Origin: CAYSFW01 sp050329935
GTDB lineage: Bacteria > Pseudomonadota > Gammaproteobacteria > UWMA-0217
Length of the DNA: 24,382 nt
Assembly: GCA_050329935.1 (NCBI GenBank)
Contig: JBHJOI010000044.1
Location: 1-24,382 of the forward strand
Reading direction: 5' to 3'
Notes under the pieces: model-generated
Databases searched by the model: none
Told to the model about the DNA's origin: nothing
The model's input: only the letters and a program-made list of their open reading frames with translations
Position numbers and translations under genes: made by a program
Part shown: piece by piece, positions 9,860 to 18,519 of the stretch
How the letters are laid out: every line of letters starts with the position of its first letter
Position numbering within the stretch: position 1 is the first letter of the stretch

Positions 9860-11719
9860 TCAGTTCAAGGCACGCGTGACCGTCGCGAGTTCCTCGACCA
9901 ACGGTGGCCGCTGCTCCGCCATCGCGCGAAACCGCGTGACCCGCTCGCCCTTACCATGTAGCGCGGCAATCGAGCTGGGCCGAATGCTCTGATACAACAA
10001 CCGCGCCGTGACTTGATACGGCCCCCGGGCATCGCCGAGCGGGATTCGGTAATGCACGCGATCGACGCCGCTCCCACCCTGTGCGTCCTCGGTGTTGAAA
10101 TCGGCATCGGCGACCGCGCCAAGTACGATTTCTGTGCCGGCGACTGCCTCCGAGCTCCGGAACCCGCGCGGCGGGATGCGGTTATCCTTCAGATACCGAT
10201 CGGCGTACAGCAAGGTATGGTGGATCGTTCCGTTGGTATCCCCCAACACGGCTTCATAAACGGCCACCTGCGCGGGATCGGTGATCCAGTCGCGGTGAGG
10301 TTCCAAACACGCGCCATTGTCGAACCCTGCTGGTTTGACCGTGGCGAGACACGCGGCCTGGGTCGCGGCTCGGTCGATCGAGAGTTCGCCTCGCGCGTTC
10401 GGCGCGCCGGATTCGAACACGACACGCCCATCGCCGTCGCTGGCCGTGAGGTGTAGCCACACACGCCGACTGGGGTAGGCGCTCGGCAGCTTGTGGCCGG
10501 TGCGATTGACGATCTCGACATCGACCTCAAGCTGGCCTGCGGCGACCGCGACGTGCGGCAAGGCAAGCGTCGCAGTCTCCTCGCGCAGAAACGCGCGAGT
10601 CGCCGCGCGCTTGGCCTCGAAACCCGCGGCCGTGGTGCTGGCTTCAATCCCCAGCACCGCGCGGTGGTTCCCCAGCAACTCCAGCACATAGGTGTTGCCG
10701 CCAAAAAACCGATGCCTTGAGAACGGCGTGCGTTCGACCTGGTCAGGCGGCCGTGCTGCGATCGCAGTGCCATAGTTTTCCGGCGCCGGCATGTGACAGC
10801 TCTGACAGGATCGCGATTCAGCGCCATCCGTGTCCCGACCGTACACGCTGTTTTCCCATTCCTCGTAAGGCGCCTGCTCCAGAAACTCCCGCGCCGGCAC
10901 CACCGGCGCGCCGGTGTTCGCGTCCATCACCGGAGTGCGCACGGTGTGGCAGCTTGCGCAGTGACTGGATACCGTCACCTGATGCCCATAACGCGGCGTG
11001 TAGTTGACCTGCGTCTGCATCGGACGTTGATTAACGCCGTCGTAAGGGCCGTGGATCACGCGCGCATCGCCAATCGCATATCGCCCGCTGAACGACTGCT
11101 CGCCAACCACGGCGTCGCCTTGAGCATCCTGCGCGGTCGCCGCGATCTGGTGACACAAGGTGCAACTGATCCCTTCGCGCCCGTGTTGATCCAGCAGCGC
11201 CTGGGCATGGCGATAAAAACCGTCGCCATCCAAACCGGTGTTGGACTTGATCGCGTGCACCCGGCCCATCGGTGCGTGGCAGGTCAGACACCGGTCTTCG
11301 ATCAGGCCGGCCAAGGCCGGAAATTCATCCATCGACTCGGTTTCGAGCACGGCCTGAAAGTACGGATCGTCGAAACTGTGCGCCATCATGCTGTGGCGCC
11401 ACTCGGTGAACGGGCTAATGTCCTCGCCGCTGACCGCGCCGGACGGCCAACGCAGCGCCGCCTCACCCGGGCGAGCCTGGTGACATTGCGCGCATTGCGT
11501 CGCTGCCGTGAAAACCCCCGCCGTGCCCCAGTCAGGATCAAAGACCTTCAATGGTACGAGTAGTGTGGCGGCGGGCGGCGTCGCTTCAGCTGCAGGAGCA
11601 AGCGCATCACCACCCACCGTGGTGGCGCTTTCGGCGCGCTCGGGGTTGCTACTGTCCCCGCATCCGGCGACCAGCAACAGCGCGACGATCAAATTAAATC
11701 CGTGGACATTGGATCGCAT
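9860..11719 (-). CDS. Five-heme c-type cytochrome lipoprotein
   Basis: This 619-residue exported electron-transfer protein starts with a lipoprotein signal (LIVALLLVAGC, lipidated C20), so it is probably anchored to a membrane facing the periplasm or the surface. Five CXXCH heme sites are visible at about residues 76 (CAQCH), 144 (CLTCH), 186 (CTLCH), 254 (CASCH) and 305 (CQSCH). All lie in the N-terminal half. The C-terminal half (about 330-619) has no heme site and contains VNRTGHKLPSAYPSRRVWL, a segment seen in several multiheme cytochromes. It looks like a beta-rich accessory domain. A strong GGGAGG ribosome site precedes ATG 11719. No partner quinol oxidase or reductase gene adjoins, so its electron donor and acceptor are unknown. 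Confidence 0.85.
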   Translation of the reverse strand: MRSNVHGFNLIVALLLVAGCGDSSNPERAESATTVGGDALAPAAEATPPAATLLVPLKVFDPDWGTAGVFTAATQCAQCHQARPGEAALRWPSGAVSGEDISPFTEWRHSMMAHSFDDPYFQAVLETESMDEFPALAGLIEDRCLTCHAPMGRVHAIKSNTGLDGDGFYRHAQALLDQHGREGISCTLCHQIAATAQDAQGDAVVGEQSFSGRYAIGDARVIHGPYDGVNQRPMQTQVNYTPRYGHQVTVSSHCASCHTVRTPVMDANTGAPVVPAREFLEQAPYEEWENSVYGRDTDGAESRSCQSCHMPAPENYGTAIAARPPDQVERTPFSRHRFFGGNTYVLELLGNHRAVLGIEASTTAAGFEAKRAATRAFLREETATLALPHVAVAAGQLEVDVEIVNRTGHKLPSAYPSRRVWLHLTASDGDGRVVFESGAPNARGELSIDRAATQAACLATVKPAGFDNGACLEPHRDWITDPAQVAVYEAVLGDTNGTIHHTLLYADRYLKDNRIPPRGFRSSEAVAGTEIVLGAVADADFNTEDAQGGSGVDRVHYRIPLGDARGPYQVTARLLYQSIRPSSIAALHGKGERVTRFRAMAEQRPPLVEELATVTRALN

Positions 11720-12051
11720 CTCAGCCTCCCTCCCTGTTTGGGAATACTTATCGATCGGGCCGATCCGCGACGAGCGCAGACCGGCGCTCTCGAAAAAACG
11801 CTACATCCGAATCGCCACGGTGGAAATGCGATCGCGCAAGTTTTTGGATAGGTCGATGTTGGCGGCTGCCGACTCGGTTTCGTGGACCAACCGCCGAACC
11901 TGACCTATAACAATCAGACACAAATAAAACGGGGTTACGGAATTCCCGCTCCCCGCCTGGTTCAACGTTCGCTTCGATGATTGGCGAGCCCGCGCGGCGC
12001 GCGATGCACGCGGGGGTTTGGCACGTTCAACCACCAAATGGAGGTACAGCG
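11720..12051. other. Intergenic region between divergent cytochrome and metzincin genes
   Basis: About 330 bases carry the two ribosome sites at the edges (GGGAGG minus, GGAGG plus). A weak sigma70-like pair on the plus strand lies between them: TGGACC at 11883..11888, a 17-base gap, and TATAAC at 11906..11911, which would serve the metzincin gene. I found no repeat or RNA structure. An open frame on the minus strand (11801..12103) lacks a ribosome site and recognisable features and is not called. Confidence 0.35.
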
Positions 12052-14196
12052 ATGACGACGCAACCGCGTGATTTAAGTCCCGGTCCGATTGGTTCCTTTC
12101 CACCGTTGCCGGATCCCTTGCCCGCGCCCGTGCCGGATCCTGCGGTGCTGCAACCGCTCACGCCGCTCACACCGCTCAATCCGGGCCTGTTTCCACCGAT
12201 CCGGCTGCGCAGCGTGCGCTGCGGTTGCTACCTGATCAACTACAAACCCACCGGCAGCGCGCTGGTCAGCTACGACGGCACACTGCGGGTCGAGTGTCAC
12301 AGCGCGGGACGCACCGCGAGCGGTGACCTCTACCAGCGCCGCGCGCTGATCCTGCCAACGATTCCCGGCTTTCCGCCGATCACACGTCCGCCGGTGCTAT
12401 TCCCCGGACCCAATCCGGCCGCCGGCATTCCGATCCTCGCGCGCGGTCAATACCGCTTCTACCTGCGCGTGACCCAAATCCTCGAGCACTTCACCGTCGG
12501 CAACAGCTTCACGCTCGGTTTCGAAATGCACCGCTTCACCAAGAGCGCGGGGGGCTGGAACACCGGCGGCACCTGGAGCAATCAAGGCGCGTTCACCGCG
12601 GTGATGACCTGGCAGGCCGCGCCGACCGGCTACCCGTCGAGCGGCGATTATCTCGAAGGCGACGTGAAAAACAGCGCCGGCACCACCGTTGGCCGGCTCA
12701 CCATGGGCTGGGTCTCGCGTTTTCTGCGCAAGGCCACCGTCGAGATCGACCGCGTTTCGCAGTCCGAGGCACCGCTCAACAACGGCGCCGGCGTCACCTG
12801 GCAAACCGTGGGCGAAGGTGTCGGCTGGGACATCACGGTCGATGTCAGCGATGCCAACGTCCCCGAACCGAGCGGCGAATCCTGGTCCAACGCCGAATGC
12901 CACGCCGCGATGCTCGCCCGCCGCGACGCCTCCAATCTCGACGCCGAGTGGCGCTACCACGTCCTCGCCGTGCGCCGACTCGACGCGACCTCTCGCGGCA
13001 TCATGTACGACAACGGCGCCACCGACTCGAACAACATCCCGCGCGAAGGCTGCGTGATCGCCTCGCACTGGGTCATCCCGAACACCGCGCAGTGGGGATT
13101 GGTTCAAGGCCAACGCTTCGGTACCGCGATCCAGCCCTACTACCGCACCGCCGTGCACGAATGCGGACACGCAATGGGCCTCTACCACAACACCGCCGAC
13201 AACGGCTTCATGAACACCACCGACGTGATCGCCAACAGCGCCTCGACGCCCGGCAGCCCCGCCTTCCCCAACAACATCCAGTGGAGCTTTGCCGCCGACG
13301 ATCAAAAACGCATGCGCCACATGCCCGACGTCTACGTGCGCCCCGGCGGCACCCCGTTCGGCACCTCCTACGCCACCACCCCGATCAGCCCGACCGACCT
13401 CGCGCTCGACCTCGACGGCCTCGAACTGCGCGTGCGCCCGTTGTTGGACACGGTGCCGATCGGCGCGCCGGTGCGGGTCGAAATAGAGCTCACCAACGTG
13501 AGCGAACAGCCCCTGCCCGCGCCGACCACACTCAGCCTGAAAGGCGGCATGGTGCGCGGCACCGTATACGACCCCGCGGGCGGCGCTCACGGCTTCACGC
13601 CGTTGGTGCTCTGCATCGAGGAACACCTCGAAGCCCCGCTTGAACCCGGCGCGAGCCTCCAACACTCGATAACCTTGCTGCGCGGCGTCGAAGGTGCCCT
13701 GTTCCCCATGCCCGGCGCGCACCGCATCGTCGTTGAGGTCAACTGGGACCATGCCGGCCTCGAGGTCAACGTCAGCGGCGAGGCACAAGTCATGATCACG
13801 TCCGCCGTCGACGACGACCATGCCCAGGCCGCGCTCAAGGTCCTTTCCACACCCGATGCGCTGCTCACCCTCGTCATGGGCGGTGACCATCTCACCGACG
13901 GCATCGATGCCATCCAAACCGCACTGAAAAATACGGTGCTCAGACCCCATTTCGCCTATATTGAAGCCAAGCGCCTCGGAGAACGCTTCGGCAAACGCAA
14001 GGCCAATCTCAAGGCCGCCGCACAACTGATCGACGACGCCACCGTAATGAGCCCGAGCGAAATCAAACGCGCCGCAGGGTTGGTCCACGACGACGCCGAC
14101 AGCGCCGCCGGCAAAAGCCTGACCAAGGCGCTGAAGAGCAAAGCGAGCAAAACCAACCTTCGCGATGACATCAAGAAACTCGTCGACGAACTCTAA
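12052..14196 (+). CDS. Metzincin-type zinc metalloprotease without signal peptide
   Basis: This 714-residue protein has the full metzincin zinc site HECGHAMGLYH (H369, E370, H373, H379). A Met-turn candidate M387 (GFMN) lies eight residues after the third histidine, the spacing typical of matrixins. The N-terminus is Pro-rich (PLPDPLPAPVPDPAV and the following TPLTPL run) and shows no signal peptide or membrane segment. Residues about 60-300 are beta-rich. After the protease domain, residues about 465-610 look like an Ig-like or beta-sandwich module (VRVEIELTNVSEQPLP), and about 620-714 form a charged helical tail. ATG 12052 is chosen for its GGAGG site. How it would leave the cell is unclear. 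The downstream lipoprotein gene overlaps its end by 32 bases. Confidence 0.8.
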   Translation: MTTQPRDLSPGPIGSFPPLPDPLPAPVPDPAVLQPLTPLTPLNPGLFPPIRLRSVRCGCYLINYKPTGSALVSYDGTLRVECHSAGRTASGDLYQRRALILPTIPGFPPITRPPVLFPGPNPAAGIPILARGQYRFYLRVTQILEHFTVGNSFTLGFEMHRFTKSAGGWNTGGTWSNQGAFTAVMTWQAAPTGYPSSGDYLEGDVKNSAGTTVGRLTMGWVSRFLRKATVEIDRVSQSEAPLNNGAGVTWQTVGEGVGWDITVDVSDANVPEPSGESWSNAECHAAMLARRDASNLDAEWRYHVLAVRRLDATSRGIMYDNGATDSNNIPREGCVIASHWVIPNTAQWGLVQGQRFGTAIQPYYRTAVHECGHAMGLYHNTADNGFMNTTDVIANSASTPGSPAFPNNIQWSFAADDQKRMRHMPDVYVRPGGTPFGTSYATTPISPTDLALDLDGLELRVRPLLDTVPIGAPVRVEIELTNVSEQPLPAPTTLSLKGGMVRGTVYDPAGGAHGFTPLVLCIEEHLEAPLEPGASLQHSITLLRGVEGALFPMPGAHRIVVEVNWDHAGLEVNVSGEAQVMITSAVDDDHAQAALKVLSTPDALLTLVMGGDHLTDGIDAIQTALKNTVLRPHFAYIEAKRLGERFGKRKANLKAAAQLIDDATVMSPSEIKRAAGLVHDDADSAAGKSLTKALKSKASKTNLRDDIKKLVDEL

Positions 14197-14608
14197 CTCT
14201 CACGTCCGCCACGCGTTCAGCATGGCGGGCGTGCTCCTGTTACTCACCGGCTGCGACGCACCACCCCCGGAACCACCTGCAACGCCACGAATCGCCATGA
14301 CCGACACCAACATCAACCCCGCCACCACCCTCATCGGCACCTGGGAAAAAGCAACCCAAGCCGACTGCGCCCAAACCTACCCTCATACCCTGCATTTTCA
14401 CCCCAACGGCCTGCTATTCGGCCACACCGACCCACCCGGCACCTTCACCCAATGGGATACCGGCACCTACGAGATCCAAAGCCCCACCGCTATAAGAATC
14501 TCCACCGCCAACGACGAAATCGTTACCTACCTCTACAAACTGCACGCCAGCGAACTCATATTCGCCGACCCCGAAGGTTGCGAATTCAGTTATCGACGAA
14601 CGGATTGA
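14165..14608 (+). CDS. Small lipoprotein, function unknown
   Basis: This 147-residue protein has a lipobox (VLLLLTGC, C30) after a basic N-terminus, then a Pro-rich linker (DAPPPEPPATP). A compact domain follows with LIGTWEKATQADC, TLHFHPNGLLFG, TGTYEIQSPTAIRIST and a terminal EFSYRRTD, suggesting a small beta-barrel such as a lipocalin-like fold. It overlaps the end of the metzincin gene by 32 bases in another frame, and neither this start nor the alternative ATG at 14222 has a clear ribosome site, so translation is probably coupled. The longer start is preferred because it supplies the positive charges a signal peptide needs. Two cysteines in the mature domain could pair. Confidence 0.65.
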   Translation: MTSRNSSTNSNSHVRHAFSMAGVLLLLTGCDAPPPEPPATPRIAMTDTNINPATTLIGTWEKATQADCAQTYPHTLHFHPNGLLFGHTDPPGTFTQWDTGTYEIQSPTAIRISTANDEIVTYLYKLHASELIFADPEGCEFSYRRTD

Positions 14609-14629
14609 ACAATAACTCTGGCGATCGCC

Positions 14630-16447
14630 TTAGATGTCGCCCAAAGTCCAAATCGTATCGAAGCGCCCGTTATTCGAGACAGCACTCCAACGCGTTCCAT
14701 ACGACCACACAGTTCTCGGCCCGATCGACGATTTTCGCTTGGGTTGTCCTAGAGTCTTTAGTATCTCGGACTCCGTCATCGGTTTTTTTAGCTTGAGTGC
14801 GGCTACCGCCAGGCGCCCGTCCACGAGCGTGAAAACGTTCTCGTCCCCTGAAACATGATTCTCCACCTGCATGGCGCCAAGCTCCCATCGCGAGTGACGC
14901 CAATTTTCCATGCCAGGAGGTGGTGAGCTGGAAGTCAGCCCTTGAACTAGCTTCATCTTATCCACGTCAACGAGATTACGCGGAATCGGCTGTTCGGCAT
15001 CTGAGCCGCGTTTACAAGACGGCTGAAGCGATTGCCGACTGCAGAGATGCGTCGAATACTGTTCTGGAACTTCACCCGACGCGAGTAGCTTTCGCCAAAT
15101 TTCATTCGCCTCGGTGGTTCGTCCTCGCTCCTCGAATAACCTTGCGAGGTTATATTTCGCGGGCGTGACATCCCGCTCCGCGAGCTTTTGTAACTGCCTC
15201 ACCACCACAGGCCACATGTCGATGTCTTTTTCCTGCTCGTTCAGAATCAGCGCGCGTAGCGACAGGACATCTGGATTCTCGGGAGCAAGTTCGCGGGCCT
15301 CCTCAATCACGGCTCTGGCTGTGTAGAGTTCTCCGAGATAAAAATAAACGGTCGCGAGGTTGATCCTGCAAACAGCGCTGTCCCGTCGCAGATCGCAGGC
15401 TTTCTTGAGGTAGCGTTCCGCCTCACGGAAATGCGCGATCGCCTGCTTTGGCATTTCGCCGCCGAGGGCACGAACAGGCGAAAATATCTTGGGAACGCTC
15501 TCCATCGCCGAAGGTAGCCAGTAACGTGATTTTTGCTCGGATGTCAGGAAACCCAGGCCCTGATGTAGATGCACATAACCAAGGTTAGTGATTGCCTCGT
15601 AGGCGGGGAACGAACGCAGAAATTCTTCAAGAAAATGCTGTGCATCCCGGTAGCGTCCAAAGTGCGCTAACCTAACTCCGGTTTGAAAGAACTCAGCTCG
15701 CAACTCCAACTTCTGAAGCCGATTTCGTAAAAACTCGGTGCGAATTTCCGGCCCGAAATGCAATTCATCGCTAAATGTGCGGGTTTGCTTCACCCAGTAG
15801 GTAAGAAAATCTTCATCCTCTTGCGATTCTCCCAGAATCTTGTTGGTATTGAATCCAGCCAAGGATGCATAGAGAAATCCCGTGTCGTCTGCATGCAACT
15901 CCTTTCGCCTGATCGTATCCGACCAATTGGAACTGCTGCCGGAAGCGGAGACCTCATCGGCAACAAGTTGCTTGACTCGATTAAGCGCGCTGTCGTCGGC
16001 GCCTGAGCCAGACAGGCTCATATAAACTTTTCGGTGCCAAAAATCGTTTCCCGTTAGGTGCGCCAATTCGTGTCCCAGCACAAACGCGAGTCGCGCATCT
16101 CCAACTTCGATGTCTCCACCTCGGTAGCAGACATCAAGCGCGCCGCGCGAAAGTATGATGTATCCGTCCGGTAGGGCGATCGCCCACGGTTTGCCGTCTG
16201 AATCGATGACTCTGAGTCTTGGCGTTAGCCCGATCGGGACGTCCGCGGTCTGGCGGACGCGTTCGAATATCTCCTGCGCCCTACGAGCTTGTGGGTGTTG
16301 ATCCGCGCCGACTTCGCCATAGACATCGATGTAGTAGTCGGCACGCGCTCGCCGGTCCGTGTCATCGGCCACACCGGGCTGAAAAACACCTAGCACCAAA
16401 ACCAACAATAGTTTGCCTAGGACACAAGCTGACCTGTACGCTGTCAT
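14630..16447 (-). CDS. Exported M48-family metallopeptidase with TPR segment
   Basis: This 605-residue protein has a signal peptide (about 1-26, LLLVLVLGVFQPGVA) and should act in the periplasm. The M48 zinc site is HELAH (126-130), with the third ligand probably E183 in KELHAD. Residues about 250-480 form TPR-like helical repeats (YEAITNLGYVHLHQGLGFL, AVCRINLATVYFYLGELYTA). The last 55 residues resemble a BamE/SmpA segment (TESEILKTLGQP then W-Y). M48-TPR proteins such as BepA handle outer-membrane protein assembly and quality control. Start 16447 gives a proper signal peptide and a 13-base gap to the upstream gene; the longer frame overlaps it. It is last in the sigma-factor operon, so it may process the secreted proteins or the membrane regulator. 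Confidence 0.8.
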   Translation of the reverse strand: MTAYRSACVLGKLLLVLVLGVFQPGVADDTDRRARADYYIDVYGEVGADQHPQARRAQEIFERVRQTADVPIGLTPRLRVIDSDGKPWAIALPDGYIILSRGALDVCYRGGDIEVGDARLAFVLGHELAHLTGNDFWHRKVYMSLSGSGADDSALNRVKQLVADEVSASGSSSNWSDTIRRKELHADDTGFLYASLAGFNTNKILGESQEDEDFLTYWVKQTRTFSDELHFGPEIRTEFLRNRLQKLELRAEFFQTGVRLAHFGRYRDAQHFLEEFLRSFPAYEAITNLGYVHLHQGLGFLTSEQKSRYWLPSAMESVPKIFSPVRALGGEMPKQAIAHFREAERYLKKACDLRRDSAVCRINLATVYFYLGELYTARAVIEEARELAPENPDVLSLRALILNEQEKDIDMWPVVVRQLQKLAERDVTPAKYNLARLFEERGRTTEANEIWRKLLASGEVPEQYSTHLCSRQSLQPSCKRGSDAEQPIPRNLVDVDKMKLVQGLTSSSPPPGMENWRHSRWELGAMQVENHVSGDENVFTLVDGRLAVAALKLKKPMTESEILKTLGQPKRKSSIGPRTVWSYGTRWSAVSNNGRFDTIWTLGDI

Positions 16448-16460
16448 GGCAATCACCCGA

Positions 16461-17540
16461 TCAATTGGATCGCAACGTGGCTTCAAAATCTCGCAATTGA
16501 TGTCGAATCGCGGCCTGCTCGCGAGCGTCGATGGAGTCTTGTTGAGTCAATGTCAGGATTTTTTGCAGCAGCCTTCCTTCGGGCGATTCGCCGCCACCTA
16601 GCAGGGGCATCGATCTTGCGGCCATCATGCCGGTAGTCCTCTGCAACCAAGCAGCGTGTTCGACGCCATATTGGGATGAATCGATCTGTGTCAAGACCAA
16701 TGCGGATTCCGTCCAATAACCGAGCGTGACGAAATCGGTTTGGAGCGGTTGATCACTGAGCCAATTGAGCAATTTACTGGAATATTCGGGAAACGCAGCA
16801 CCAAAATCTGGTCGCGACTCTTTCGGTAGCGCCAGTCTTTCGAGCAGTCCGGCGATTCCAGATTTCGCAGCCTCGGATTTTAATTGATCTTCCAGACGGT
16901 AGGAAAAATCCATTCCGGCAAGTAACTGGCCGAGTTCAAACAGAATTGAATTTTCGCTCTGTTCATGGCTGAACCCGAATGTTGGTGACCTGGCGACGAG
17001 GTTATCCACGTCAGAGATCTTGGCTCCGGTTGGAAGCTCGAATGTGGGTCGGATCGTGGCCAGATATTCAGGCAAACCCTCGTGCTTCACGCCTGGCATC
17101 AGCAGATACACGGCGATCGCGATGGCAACCACCGGCAGCGCCAATGCCCATTGAGTACGCGCGAATCGCTCGCGTTGATTGGACAATAGCGGTTTAAGAC
17201 CCGCCAGGACTCGCGAAGGCGCCATGAGCCATCTGGTCAATAAACCAGGTACCATGTCGTGCTTAACTTCGCTCTGCGTTGGTACAACTTTTTTCCGTGC
17301 GTAGCTCAGCACCTGACTGATTACCTCGTCACGATTGGGGTCGCGCGATGCTTTGTAGCGACGATAAAGCGTGATGACATGTTCCTCGTCCGCCTCATGC
17401 TGTTCTTCATTTCCAGTCTGGGTTTGCGAGTCGATGGCTCGCAGAACCTCATGTCGTGACATCAAGGACCGTTGCTCTCGTTCCCGCTGGAATTGTTTGT
17501 AAAGCTTCGCGACGTTTTCATCAGAGCCTTGGGTCGACAT
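16461..17540 (-). CDS. Single-pass membrane protein next to the sigma factor, probable anti-sigma regulator
   Basis: This 359-residue protein is not recognised by family. It has a charged N-terminal region (1-130), one membrane segment (about 131-149, WALALPVVAIAIAVYLLMPG) and a periplasmic-side domain of about 205 residues. The N-terminal part carries a twice-used short pattern: VAKLYKQFQRER (10-21) and VITLYRRYKASR (55-66), each followed by an EV..VL-type helix. The ATG directly abuts the sigma-factor stop (TAGATG), with AGGAG just upstream, so the two are translationally coupled. That topology and coupling are typical of ECF anti-sigma factors, but no ZAS or other known anti-sigma signature is seen. 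The role is inference. Confidence 0.7.
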   Translation of the reverse strand: MSTQGSDENVAKLYKQFQREREQRSLMSRHEVLRAIDSQTQTGNEEQHEADEEHVITLYRRYKASRDPNRDEVISQVLSYARKKVVPTQSEVKHDMVPGLLTRWLMAPSRVLAGLKPLLSNQRERFARTQWALALPVVAIAIAVYLLMPGVKHEGLPEYLATIRPTFELPTGAKISDVDNLVARSPTFGFSHEQSENSILFELGQLLAGMDFSYRLEDQLKSEAAKSGIAGLLERLALPKESRPDFGAAFPEYSSKLLNWLSDQPLQTDFVTLGYWTESALVLTQIDSSQYGVEHAAWLQRTTGMMAARSMPLLGGGESPEGRLLQKILTLTQQDSIDAREQAAIRHQLRDFEATLRSN

Positions 17541-18338
17541 CTACGCCTCTCCTGTCGCCTGGTCGAGGCCGGTCGCCAGTTTCTTGAGCGCGGCCCGATA
17601 GCGAGTCTTCAGTGTGTTTGCCGAGGTTCCGAGAATGGTGGCGAAATAGTCCCAGGTGAACTCGGTCTCCTTTCTGAGTCGCTGCGCTTGCGTCCAAACC
17701 AGAAACACAAGCAGCGCGTCGCAATCCAACGCTGCAGAGCCTGACGCTTGCGATTGCGATTGCGTCAATAATTGATTGCGCGCTTGTTCAAATCGCTGCC
17801 ACGCCGTTTCTTCGTCGATGCCATTGAGTTCCGCGAGGTGGTTCCATCCGAGGCGGTTACTGGTTTCCCAATGTTCGGACTCGTGCACGAGCAGAAATAC
17901 CAGCCGCTGTTGGCAATCGAGCGATGGAACGAGATGATGAATCAGATAGTCCAACTGTTCCCGCGATTCGGCCAAGCGCGCGGTATCCGCCCCCTGATCC
18001 GGCGCAAGGTCGATCGGGTTGGCATCGTCGTCGCCAAGATGGTCCTGGATCACTTGATTTCTAACACCCCTGCGTCGCCAATAATCCGTGACGATATTTC
18101 GCACCGCGGTCATCAAGAAGGCGGGAAACTGACCATCATCCTTATAGTTGGGGATATTGTTTATGACTCGAATCCAAAGCTGCTGGGCGAGATCGGCGGC
18201 GTCATCAGGATGCTTGCAGTGCGCCAGCAAGCGCTTATAGACGCTGTCATAGTGCCGTTTGACCAGGATCTCGATGGCCGACTCCCTTCCGTTGTCCAGA
18301 TACTCGCGAATGAGTTGCCAATCCGTTCGATCCTTCAT
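17541..18338 (-). CDS. ECF-type RNA polymerase sigma factor with two tandem sigma4-like segments
   Basis: This 265-residue sigma-70 family protein has a sigma2 region at about 15-95 (AIEILVKRHYDSVYKRLLAH, DDAADLAQQLWIRVINNI, FPAFLMTAVRNIVTDYWRR). The C-terminal half is unusual: residues 140-190 and 204-254 align without gaps over 51 positions with 14 identities, both starting LDC, then LVFL, a Trp at +25 and a final R..A..L helix. Both resemble sigma region 4; only the second (ILGTSANTLKTRYRAALKKL) has a typical recognition helix. Start 18338 is chosen for its GGAGAG site; the longer frame (18491) has none. It is followed without a gap by the membrane protein gene. It probably reads promoters P1, P2 and P3 of this locus. 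Confidence 0.88.
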   Translation of the reverse strand: MKDRTDWQLIREYLDNGRESAIEILVKRHYDSVYKRLLAHCKHPDDAADLAQQLWIRVINNIPNYKDDGQFPAFLMTAVRNIVTDYWRRRGVRNQVIQDHLGDDDANPIDLAPDQGADTARLAESREQLDYLIHHLVPSLDCQQRLVFLLVHESEHWETSNRLGWNHLAELNGIDEETAWQRFEQARNQLLTQSQSQASGSAALDCDALLVFLVWTQAQRLRKETEFTWDYFATILGTSANTLKTRYRAALKKLATGLDQATGEA

Positions 18339-18383
18339 AACACGATATCTCTCCATCCGATTTAGCCGAGTCGCACGGTGGTG

Positions 18384-18389
18384 ATTGTA
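18384..18389 (-). promoter_or_regulatory. Possible -10 element for the sigma-factor operon
   Basis: On the minus strand TACAAT lies 45 bases before the sigma-factor start and matches the sigma70 -10 consensus at five of six positions. The -35 region is weak. No copy of the AAACT-N15-CGTT motif is found in the 181 bases before this gene, so the sigma factor is either served by a separate housekeeping promoter or by read-through from P2. Confidence 0.25.
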
Positions 18390-18519
18390 TCGCCAAGGAG
18401 ATCTGCCTGAACAGTGGTGTTGCAACGGTACCAACGGACGCGACAACCTTTTCCTGCGCGACGCGGAGGTGAAAAGAGCGATCAATGGCATCTGGCTGGC
18501 CCTGGGCTGACGGTTTCAA

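Noticed and set aside
10988..10997. A copy of ATAACGCGGC, the P1/P2 -10 side, inside the cytochrome gene
   Set aside because: The AAACT part is not at the right distance and the site lies within a well-supported coding region, so it is a chance match.
11801..12103. Minus-strand open frame of 100 residues upstream of the cytochrome gene
   Set aside because: No ribosome site, no recognisable domain, and it runs into the start of the divergent metzincin gene.
12397..14088. A 563-residue open frame antisense to the metzincin gene
   Set aside because: It mirrors the codon phase of a G+C-rich gene, has no motif or ribosome site, and the sense strand holds a clear zinc protease.
14620..14629. GGCGATCGCC palindrome between the convergent lipoprotein and M48 genes as a terminator
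   Set aside because: It is a self-complementary 10-mer with no loop and no T-run, so it cannot form a standard terminator hairpin.
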